A stretch of DNA of 22,900 nucleotides from IMG/VR virus record IMGVR_UViG_3300042549_000360, positions 1 through 22,900 of that record; one strand, given 5' to 3'. A program made the translations under genes and the position numbers. The DNA comes from a virus. Under the pieces are notes generated by a model. That model searched no databases, was not told where the DNA came from, and was given only the letters and a program-made list of their open reading frames with translations. Shown here piece by piece: positions 1 through 4,750 of this stretch. How positions within the stretch are numbered: the first letter of the stretch is position 1; each line of letters starts with the position of its first letter.

Positions 1-906
1 TCACGCGCACAACTGCTCAAAGAATTACTCCCCGGCTTGAACGCTTTGTTCGGTCTTGAGTACGCTAAATACGGCGAAGAGCACAAAGAAATCTACGAAA
101 CAGAGACTTCTGAGCGTAGCTTTGAAGAAGAGACAAAGCTGTCTGGCTTTGCTGCTGCACCAGTCAAAAACGAGGGTTCTGCCATCGCTTATGACAACGC
201 ACAGGAAGCATGGACTGCACGTTACACCCACGAAACCATTGCGATGGGCTTCTCCATCACAGAGGAAGCTGTGGAAGATAACTTGTACGACAGCCTGTCT
301 TCACGCTACACCAAGGCTTTGGCCCGTGGTATGGCTTACACTAAGCAGGTCAAGGCTGCGGCGGTTCTGAACCAAGGCTTTACTGGTTCCGGCAACCCCA
401 CTTATGGTGACGGTCAAGTTTTGTTCTCGACAGCACACCCCTTGGTCTCTGGTGGTGTTAACAGCAACACGCCCGCTACTCCCGCCGACTTGAACGAAAC
501 ATCGTTGGAAAACGCTGTTATTCAGATCGCTGCTTGGACAGATGAGCGTAGCTTGCTGATCGCTGCAAAGCCCCGTAAGTTGATTGTTCCTCCTTCTTTG
601 ATGTTCGTTGCTACACGTTTGCTAGAAACCGAACTCCGTGTTTCTACTGCTGACAATGACATCAACGCATTGAAGAACAACGGCTCAATCCCTGAAGGCT
701 ATACCGTTAACCACTACCTGACAGACACCAATGCTTGGTTCTTGTCTACGGATGTGCCTAACGGCTTGAAGCACTTCGTGCGTACCCCCATGTCTACAGG
801 CATGGACGGTGACTTTGACACAGGTAACGTTCGTTACAAAGCCCGTGAGCGTTACAGCTTCGGTGTGTCAGACCCATTGGGTATCTTCGGTTCACCCGGA
901 GCTTAA
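1..906 (+). CDS. Major capsid protein, Mu gpT-like (5' end outside window)
   Basis: This frame is open from base 1 and ends with TAA at 904-906, so 301 residues are visible and the start lies upstream. The protein would form the icosahedral head shell. The fragment begins with a conserved capsid-type segment (LLKELLPGLNALFGLEYAKY). It continues with an acidic segment and RSFEEETKLSGF, then FSITEEAVEDNLYDSL, a helix rich in Ala/Lys, and GDGQVLFSTAHPL near residue 140. It ends with YLTDTNAWFLSTD, FVRTPM and RYSFGVSDPLGIFGSPGA. This order matches the Mu gpT-type major head subunit found in many environmental tailed phages. The missing N-terminus is probably short, because the family usually begins only a little before the LPGLNALFG motif (inference). 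The gene is followed at once by an intrinsic terminator, which fits a highly expressed capsid gene whose transcript is largely separated from the following genes. Confidence 0.9.
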   Translation, partial: SRAQLLKELLPGLNALFGLEYAKYGEEHKEIYETETSERSFEEETKLSGFAAAPVKNEGSAIAYDNAQEAWTARYTHETIAMGFSITEEAVEDNLYDSLSSRYTKALARGMAYTKQVKAAAVLNQGFTGSGNPTYGDGQVLFSTAHPLVSGGVNSNTPATPADLNETSLENAVIQIAAWTDERSLLIAAKPRKLIVPPSLMFVATRLLETELRVSTADNDINALKNNGSIPEGYTVNHYLTDTNAWFLSTDVPNGLKHFVRTPMSTGMDGDFDTGNVRYKARERYSFGVSDPLGIFGSPGA

Positions 907-926
907 TATTTCTTTGGAAATATTTG

Positions 927-955
927 AAAAGGGGCCTTGTGCCCCTTTTTCTTTT
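927..955 (+). terminator. Rho-independent terminator after the capsid gene
   Basis: A 9-bp perfect stem pairs AAAAGGGGC (927-935) with GCCCCTTTT (941-949) around a 5-nt loop CTTGT. It is followed by a T-rich tract that runs through 950-955 and beyond, interrupted by single C and G residues. The stem begins 21 nt after the capsid stop codon. All genes downstream are in the same orientation with no comparable terminator, so this probably sets capsid transcript abundance relative to the rest (inference). Confidence 0.92.
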
Positions 956-965
956 GTTGTATATT
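937..965 (+). promoter_or_regulatory. Weak sigma70-like promoter candidate
   Basis: TTGTGC (937-942) and TATATT (960-965) are separated by exactly 17 nt. The -10 matches TATAAT at 5 of 6 positions, but the -35 matches TTGACA at only 3 of 6. A start about 7 nt downstream would place the RNA 5' end near 972, just before the structured leader at 975-1049. This is the only non-coding region in which a promoter for the downstream operon could sit. The match is weak and could be chance; phage-encoded or alternative polymerases would not need it. Confidence 0.22.
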
Positions 966-1049
966 GTCCCTAATCCGGGCTTATCCGGTGCATTGAACAG
1001 TCCCGGCTGACGACATACAGATCAATGCACTTAACTTGTATGTAAGGAC
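966..1049 (+). promoter_or_regulatory. Structured 5' leader RNA with interlocking helices
   Basis: Four complementary pairs can be read directly. A: CCGGG 975-979 with CCCGG 1002-1006. B: GTGCATTGA 988-996 with TCAATGCAC 1022-1030 (9 bp, perfect). C: ACATACA 1013-1019 with TGTATGT 1037-1043 (7 bp plus a G-U). D: GTCC 966-969 with GGAC 1046-1049. A and C are sequential hairpins whose loops contain the two halves of B, so B is a loop-loop pseudoknot or an alternative conformation. D would close a three-way junction and pair with part of the Shine-Dalgarno AAGGA (1044-1048) of the gene starting at 1055. A second CCGG (985-988) can replace the 5' strand of A. The linker CTGACGA (1007-1013) between A and C resembles a hammerhead core strand, but the other core elements are absent. 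A translational switch or a processed or ribozyme-like RNA is inferred, not shown. Confidence 0.55.
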
Positions 1050-1054
1050 ACATC

Positions 1055-1657
1055 ATGGCATTGACCACATTCTCCGGCCCAGTCAAATCGTTAAACGGTT
1101 TTATCGGCGGCACAGCTTCTTCCCCTATTGTTGAAACCACTGCTGGCAACGTATCTGAGTCTTACGCTACAACGTCTGCCACTACTGGCGACACACGTCT
1201 TAGCTACAACAAGCTAACGTTTACCTCTACAGGTTCTGGCGAAACTTTCCGTGCTTTTTCTGTTGTGACCGGTACAGGCGCTGCAACAGGCGGCACAATC
1301 AACGGCGCACACATTTCCTTGAGCGTTGACGGTGCATCAGCCACTGTTTCTGGTGCTGCTAATGCACTTCGTGCTACTTTGGGTGGCAGTGATGCTACTC
1401 CCGGTGGTACTTTGGCAGTTCTCCAGTTGGACACCGCCTACACAGTTAACGCTTCTTTGCCTGCAACTGCTTCGTTCATTCGCGTGACTGACAGCGGTAC
1501 AAACACAGGTGAGATTCCTTTGTTTGCAAACATTGAAACTGGCCCAGCCGCGACTTGCGCCCCAACTGCAACTAGCGTAACTACTGTTGGTAAAGTAATC
1601 AAAGTAATGATTGCTGGTACTGTGTACTACGTACCTGCTTACACTACATTTGGTTGA
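1055..1657 (+). CDS. Putative head decoration / minor capsid protein
   Basis: This 200-residue protein has no Cys until near its C-terminus and is dominated by Thr, Ser, Ala and Gly in alternating beta-strand patterns, typical of exposed virion proteins. It starts MALTTFSGPVKSLNGFIGG and ends with a conserved-looking strand pair, GKVIKVMIAGTVYYVPAYTT, seen in many small phage proteins encoded next to the capsid gene. The ATG at 1055 is preceded by AAGGA at 1044-1048, good spacing for a ribosome binding site, and by the structured leader. Position directly after the major capsid gene, size and composition suggest a decoration protein or head-fibre subunit on the capsid surface. No catalytic motif is visible. 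It could instead be another surface structural protein; the assignment rests on synteny and composition. Confidence 0.6.
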   Translation: MALTTFSGPVKSLNGFIGGTASSPIVETTAGNVSESYATTSATTGDTRLSYNKLTFTSTGSGETFRAFSVVTGTGAATGGTINGAHISLSVDGASATVSGAANALRATLGGSDATPGGTLAVLQLDTAYTVNASLPATASFIRVTDSGTNTGEIPLFANIETGPAATCAPTATSVTTVGKVIKVMIAGTVYYVPAYTTFG

Positions 1658-1658
1658 T

Positions 1659-1829
1659 ATGCAGATTACCAAGGAATTCTTGGAATCTGAGATTTGTGAA
1701 CTTGAGACTGAAACACAGAAAGCGCAAACCTTTTTGACTCAGGCTCAAGCCACAATCCAAGCGTACAAGATGCTTATTAACAGGCTAGACGCACCGGAAT
1801 TGGAGCAAAAAAATGACGATGCAATATGA
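1659..1829 (+). CDS. Small coiled-coil phage protein
   Basis: The ATG at 1659 follows the previous stop (TGA 1655-1657) by one base, in the motif TTGATATG, and gives a 56-residue product. Nearly the whole protein is predicted to be helical with heptad-like spacing: MQITKEFLESEICELETETQ, then KAQTFLTQAQATIQAYKMLI and an acidic tail. Short proteins of this kind, with a FL.SEI.EL...AQ.FL..AQ.A..AY pattern, recur in environmental phage head modules, but I know no assigned function. A longer in-frame start at 1611 lies inside the preceding gene and is not needed. The 3' end overlaps the next gene by 17 nt and contains a run of seven A residues (1807-1813). A scaffold- or chaperone-like role is possible but unproven. 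Confidence 0.72.
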   Translation: MQITKEFLESEICELETETQKAQTFLTQAQATIQAYKMLINRLDAPELEQKNDDAI

Positions 1830-2328
1830 TGTAAAACAAGGGCATTTAAACCAAAGTGGGTTTTTTGTTCTTGGGCGGAACCGTGTTAAAGGCGTTTCTT
1901 TTTATGGTGGTAGCGGAACTTTAGTTTTGTTTGATACAACCACAGCCCCAGTAACTTCAAGCGTAACTTATGCTCGTACAGGCACGGTTGTAACTGTTAC
2001 CAAAACTGCTCACGGCTTGTCTACGGGCGCTGTTGTTGGTATTCACTTTGCTGGTGGTTCTGGCGGCGCGGCTACAGATGGTAACTACACAATTACTAGG
2101 ACAGGCGCTGACACGTTTACGCTTACGGACATCAATACTGGGACTATTACAGGTTCTCCAGCAGCGCTTTATGTCAGTGGCGCAAATCGTTGGCTAATGA
2201 CATACGAAACTCACGCAACAGACGAGTTCCAAAACGCTCCCATTATTCCCGGCGAAGGCGTATTAGCAGTAAATGGAATTTACGCTTATATGAGCGCAAT
2301 TGACGCGGCGCAGATTTATTATGGCTAA
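1813..2328 (+). CDS. Virion structural protein with FCCH-like inserted domain
   Basis: 171 residues. The outer parts (residues 1-48 and about 122-171) contain GGSGTLVLFDTT and a C-terminal PGEGVLAVNGIYAYMS strand segment, like small phage structural proteins. Between them, residues about 51-110 carry a compact module reading VVTVTKTAHGLSTGAVV, then DGNYTITRTGADTFTLT. This is the pattern annotated in phages as a ubiquitin-activating E1 FCCH-like domain; here it would be a beta-barrel decoration, not an enzyme. The same module type reappears in the nozzle-like protein (16990-19077, residues about 108-168). The start at 1813 has GGAG at 1802-1805 at good spacing; an alternative ATG at 1819 would shorten it by two residues. 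It overlaps both neighbours, suggesting translational coupling. The exact place in the virion is unknown. Confidence 0.7.
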   Translation: MTMQYDVKQGHLNQSGFFVLGRNRVKGVSFYGGSGTLVLFDTTTAPVTSSVTYARTGTVVTVTKTAHGLSTGAVVGIHFAGGSGGAATDGNYTITRTGADTFTLTDINTGTITGSPAALYVSGANRWLMTYETHATDEFQNAPIIPGEGVLAVNGIYAYMSAIDAAQIYYG

Positions 2329-2566
2329 GAGTCCAGCATGGCAGAGGAAAGAAGGCAAGTCCGAGAAGGGCGGCTTGAACGCCAAGGGTCGGGCCTCCGC
2401 GAAAGCGCAAGGTATGAACTTGAAACCTCCCCAGCCGGAAGGCGGCTCACGGCGCGACTCCTTTTGTGCAAGGATGAGTGGCATGAAGAAGAAGCTAACC
2501 TCTGCCAAGACAGCCAACGATCCAGATTCACGGATCAACAAGAGCCTACGGGCGTGGAACTGCTGA
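2321..2566 (+). CDS. Small basic conserved phage protein (DUF6321-like)
   Basis: Starting at the ATG at 2321, which overlaps the previous gene by 8 nt, this encodes 81 residues rich in Lys and Arg. It contains SPAWQRKEGKSEKGGLNAKG near the N-terminus, then PPQPEGGSRRDSFCARMSGM and, at the C-terminus, TANDPDSRINKSLRAWNC. I recognise this as the pattern of the DUF6321 family from phage genomes; the family's function is unknown. The near-absence of hydrophobic core residues and the high positive charge fit a nucleic-acid-binding or disordered virion protein. Another frame (2338-2571) is also open across this region, but it looks like a shadow: it has no family resemblance and no ribosome binding site. 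The family call is from memory and should be checked with a profile search. Confidence 0.8.
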   Translation: MAKSPAWQRKEGKSEKGGLNAKGRASAKAQGMNLKPPQPEGGSRRDSFCARMSGMKKKLTSAKTANDPDSRINKSLRAWNC

Positions 2567-2567
2567 C

Positions 2568-2759
2568 ATGAGCGATTCACACGAAACGACAAAGCATGTT
2601 GTTGATGCGCTGTCAATAATGACTGTTGTAGGAACCCTAGTGGAAATGTTGCCGTCTATTGCCGCAATCTTCACAATTGTGTGGACGGTGATCCGCATTT
2701 GGGAAACTAAAACAGTTCAAACTTTACTGGGTCGCAACAGTGCGCCTAAGGAAGAATAA
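2568..2759 (+). CDS. Holin-like small membrane protein
   Basis: 63 residues with a polar N-terminus (MSDSHETTKHVVDA), two closely spaced hydrophobic stretches (about residues 14-27 and 28-45, split by Pro29) and a short basic/polar tail ending in PKEE. Size and topology resemble class II holins and other small phage inner-membrane proteins. It starts one base after the previous stop. It lies about 13 kb upstream of the endolysin and its associated membrane proteins, so a lysis role is less secure than for the genes near 15.7-16.5 kb. It may be an auxiliary holin, antiholin or unrelated membrane protein. Confidence 0.65.
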   Translation: MSDSHETTKHVVDALSIMTVVGTLVEMLPSIAAIFTIVWTVIRIWETKTVQTLLGRNSAPKEE

Positions 2760-2761
2760 TC

Positions 2762-3601
2762 ATGGCTGGGATTGACACACTACTAAAAGGCGCTGTTAGC
2801 GCTCTTGCCAAAGATAAAGTGTCGCCATTTCTGTCGCCCAGTCAGAGGGATTTTCTCGCCTTGATACTTAGCCCTCAAGGATATCTTCTTGATAAAGGTG
2901 TTAACGCAGCCGCTAATGCGTTGGGGTATGGCGATCAGTACCGTGAGCTAAAAGGTGGGGCTGAGGGTAACAAAGAGTATTACAAAGAAGTAATGCGCGA
3001 CACCATTGGTAATTCATTGCCTGACTCAATTGGGGATTTTGTACGCGCTACGCCTAGAATATCAGAGGCGGATCAAATCCCTGCTGGGACATATACGGCT
3101 TTTGATCCGGAGACGCAAACTTACGTACAGCGAGAATCGTCTAACCCAGTAGCAAAAGCTGACCCTGCTAAATTTGAAGAGTATGTTCGCAATGACACCT
3201 ACGGCACATTAACCCCGGGCCAAAAGCAGTATGTTGGCCCACTTTCTGAAGACAATCCAATATTTGAAAATCGGGTTGAAAATCTAGCCTATGATTTAAA
3301 TTCAGTGCCTGTTAGTGGAATACCAAAAGGTCTAGACCTTGACCATTTACGTAGTTTAATTTTTGGCGCTAACCGAGACGTTGGGCCACTAGGGGAATAC
3401 GATCAAACCAACTTAAATAATGAGTACGATTTTCTATCTAGCCTTGGCGAGTATCGGGTTGATTCTAACGAACCTATGGGCGATATTGGTTTCTCTTCCC
3501 ATGATTATGGCGGTGGTGGTGGCGGCGGTGACCGTGGAGACTTTGATTATAGTTTTTACGAAATGGCTAAAGGTGGTCGAATTCCACGAGGTAAAAAATA
3601 A
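2762..3601 (+). CDS. Hypothetical protein with Gly hinge and basic tail
   Basis: 279 residues, no recognised family. The N-terminal 60 residues are helical and Ala/Leu-rich (KGAVSALAKDKVSPFLSPSQ), followed by an acidic, Tyr/Asn/Pro-rich middle. A run of seven glycines sits around residues 248-254. The C-terminus is basic and reads YEMAKGGRIPRGKK, a short AKGG tail echoed in the next protein (AKGG three times). The last base of its TAA stop is the first base of the next ATG (TAATG at 3599-3603), so the two genes are tightly coupled. Start: ATG 2762 in an AATCATGG context with AAGGA about 10 nt upstream. Its place among head genes and lack of enzyme motifs suggest a virion or assembly component; a scaffold-like or internal head protein is possible. 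No function is claimed. Confidence 0.7.
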   Translation: MAGIDTLLKGAVSALAKDKVSPFLSPSQRDFLALILSPQGYLLDKGVNAAANALGYGDQYRELKGGAEGNKEYYKEVMRDTIGNSLPDSIGDFVRATPRISEADQIPAGTYTAFDPETQTYVQRESSNPVAKADPAKFEEYVRNDTYGTLTPGQKQYVGPLSEDNPIFENRVENLAYDLNSVPVSGIPKGLDLDHLRSLIFGANRDVGPLGEYDQTNLNNEYDFLSSLGEYRVDSNEPMGDIGFSSHDYGGGGGGGDRGDFDYSFYEMAKGGRIPRGKK

Positions 3602-4062
3602 TGCCAAGCACAAGTAAAAAGCAACACAATTTCATGGCGGCGGTGGCTAACAACCCATCGTTTGCTAAGAAAGTAGGCGTCCCACAGTCCGTGGGCAAGG
3701 ACTTTAATCAGGCCGATAAAGGCAAATTTTCTAAAGGTGGCGATATGAAAAAGATGAATATGGGCGGATACGCAGACGGTGGCATGACCATGGTCAACAA
3801 GGGCGGCAAGATGGTTCCTGACTTTGCTGCTGACGGCAAAGGCAAAATGGCTAAAGGCGGCATGGCCCATAAAGATGTAAAGATGGACAAGGGCATGATG
3901 CAGAAGGCCGTGAACAAACACGAAGGTCGCTTGCACAAAGGTGAGTCTATGACCAAACTGGCTAAAGGCGGCACTGCATCTAGCCGCGCTGACGGTTGCG
4001 CTACAAAAGGCAAAACCAAAGGCACCATGATTAAAATGAACATGGGCGGCAAAGCCTGCTAA
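3601..4062 (+). CDS. Lys/Met/Gly-rich basic low-complexity phage protein
   Basis: 153 residues. By my count there are about 28 Lys and 17 Met, giving a strong positive charge. The N-terminus, KKQHNFMAAVANNPSFAKKV then GVPQSVGKDF, looks like a short helical domain seen in many phage proteins, distantly like the DUF3008 style. The rest is low complexity built from KGG and MGG elements: MKKMNMGGYADGG, MAKGGMA, LAKGGTASS and a closing IKMNMGGKAC. KMNMGG is repeated at both ends of this tail, encoded near 3751-3767 and 4034-4050. Suggested roles include DNA- or membrane-associated internal head protein, but nothing proves this. It starts on the TAATG overlap with the preceding gene. Confidence 0.75.
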   Translation: MPSTSKKQHNFMAAVANNPSFAKKVGVPQSVGKDFNQADKGKFSKGGDMKKMNMGGYADGGMTMVNKGGKMVPDFAADGKGKMAKGGMAHKDVKMDKGMMQKAVNKHEGRLHKGESMTKLAKGGTASSRADGCATKGKTKGTMIKMNMGGKAC

Positions 4063-4071
4063 GAAGTCATC

Positions 4072-4248
4072 ATGGCAACCGTAAAACCAGCCGCTAAAGT
4101 AGTTAAGTCTTTAAAAAAGGCTGGGTTTTACGGCGCGAGTAAACCCAAACGGCTGGGTATTATTAACAAAGTTACGACTAAACCGCAACGGATAGAAATG
4201 GTTGATAAATTGTTTCTAGCCAAGAAAGCTAAAGGTAATCCAAAATGA
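4072..4248 (+). CDS. Small basic protein, 58 aa
   Basis: An ATG at 4072, in the same TCATCATGGC context as other genes here, opens a 58-residue frame ending at TGA 4246-4248. The protein begins MATVKPAAKVVKSLKKAG and ends LFLAKKAKGNPK, with about 14 Lys and only two acidic residues. It fills what would otherwise be a 180-nt gap and ends in an ATGA overlap with the next gene, the junction type used throughout this operon. Both facts argue that it is real despite its length. The upstream AAGAAG (4061-4066) could serve as a weak ribosome binding site. No family is recognised. It belongs to the cluster of small cationic proteins at 2321-4750. Confidence 0.68.
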   Translation: MATVKPAAKVVKSLKKAGFYGASKPKRLGIINKVTTKPQRIEMVDKLFLAKKAKGNPK

Positions 4249-4520
4249 TGGCCTGTCGTGGTATGGGAGCTATGCTCCCAAGTAAAATGCCCAAAGGTGT
4301 ACGCAAGGCGCGTAGGGATGATACTGACTTCACGCAATACGCTGAAGGCGGTAAAGTCAACGAAGCTGGTAATTACACTAAACCTGATTTGCGTAAGCGA
4401 ATTGTGTCTCAAGTAAAAGCCGCAGCTACCCACGGTACAGGCGCAGGGCAATGGTCTGCACGCAAAGCACAACTTGTGGCTAAAAAATACAAAGATGCTG
4501 GTGGAGGGTACAGAGATTGA
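4245..4520 (+). CDS. Basic phage protein with GQWSARKAQ motif (DUF5872-like N-half)
   Basis: 91 residues. An N-terminal MACRGMGAM segment and a linker with FTQYAEGGKVNEAGNYTKPD are followed by a conserved block: LRKRIVSQVKAA, GAGQWSARKAQLVAKKYKDA, then GGGYRD at the very end. The GQWSARKAQ...GGGY pattern is what I associate with DUF5872, found in phages, algae and bacteria. As I recall, longer members continue directly into a second segment (SLxxW...RYLP) that is encoded here by the next gene instead. The start ATG at 4245 overlaps the previous stop (ATGA). Codons for GGG in GGGYRD also supply the Shine-Dalgarno (GGAGGG 4503-4508) for the next gene. Function unknown; the charge suggests nucleic-acid contact. 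Confidence 0.75.
   Translation: MMACRGMGAMLPSKMPKGVRKARRDDTDFTQYAEGGKVNEAGNYTKPDLRKRIVSQVKAAATHGTGAGQWSARKAQLVAKKYKDAGGGYRD
4503..4508 (+). promoter_or_regulatory. Strong RBS supporting a TTG start at 4517
   Basis: GGAGGG lies 8 nt before TTG 4517-4519, near-ideal spacing, and is embedded in the GGG codons of the upstream gene. It supports translation of the downstream gene from TTG, whose last two bases with the following A form the upstream stop TGA (4518-4520). No ATG is available in this frame near the start of the conserved region. Confidence 0.7.
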
Positions 4521-4750
4521 AAGCTCCTCAGAAATCGCTCAAGGACTGGGGCGACCAGAAATGGCGCACCAAGTCTGGTAAACCGTCGAGTAAGACGGGA
4601 GAACGGTATTTGCCTGAGAAAGCTATTAAATCTTTGACTCCAGCAGAATACGCTGCGACTACTAAAGCCAAGCGTGCAGGTAAAGCATCTGGCAAACAGT
4701 TTGTAGCGCAGCCCAAAACTATTGCAAAGAAAACGGCAGGATTTAGATGA
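4517..4750 (+). CDS. Small basic phage protein, TTG start (DUF5872-like C-half)
   Basis: 77 residues from TTG 4517, which overlaps the preceding stop as TTGA. The sequence runs KAPQKSLKDWGDQKWRTKSG, then GERYLPEKAIKSLTPAEYAA, KRAGKASGKQFVAQP and KKTAGFR. The SLxxW...W.TKSG...RYLP.KA...L...E.A.T..KR...GKQ.V pattern matches, from memory, the C-terminal portion of longer DUF5872-type proteins whose N-terminal portion is the preceding gene. The two halves are in different frames (this one is at -1 relative to the first), joined by termination-reinitiation geometry and a strong internal Shine-Dalgarno. The 3' end overlaps the next gene as ATGA. Function unknown. Confidence 0.75.
   Translation: MKAPQKSLKDWGDQKWRTKSGKPSSKTGERYLPEKAIKSLTPAEYAATTKAKRAGKASGKQFVAQPKTIAKKTAGFR

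Noticed and set aside
1002-1049. Calling a hammerhead ribozyme outright
   Set aside because: Only the CUGANGA-like strand and stem placement fit. GAAA and the NUH cleavage site are absent, so I only flag the similarity.
956-1054. tRNA or phage attachment site in the intergenic gap
   Set aside because: The paired segments do not form a cloverleaf with an anticodon arm, and no integrase or repeat suitable for an attachment site is present.
1337-1672. Minus-strand frames of 60-126 codons throughout (for example 1337-1672, 3556-3936, 9670-9951)
   Set aside because: Each lies antisense to a well-supported gene, has no start signal or recognisable protein motif and is explained by codon bias of the + strand.
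2338-2571. Alternative 77-codon frame overlapping the small basic gene at 2321
   Set aside because: It lacks family resemblance and its own ribosome binding site, and it overlaps a gene with clear conserved motifs, so it looks like a shadow frame.
4479-4490. Programmed -1 frameshift at the A6 run joining the genes at 4245 and 4517
   Set aside because: The heptamer does not fit X XXY YYZ, and a shift there would remove the conserved GGGYRD end of the first product. A strong Shine-Dalgarno and TTG start explain the second gene.
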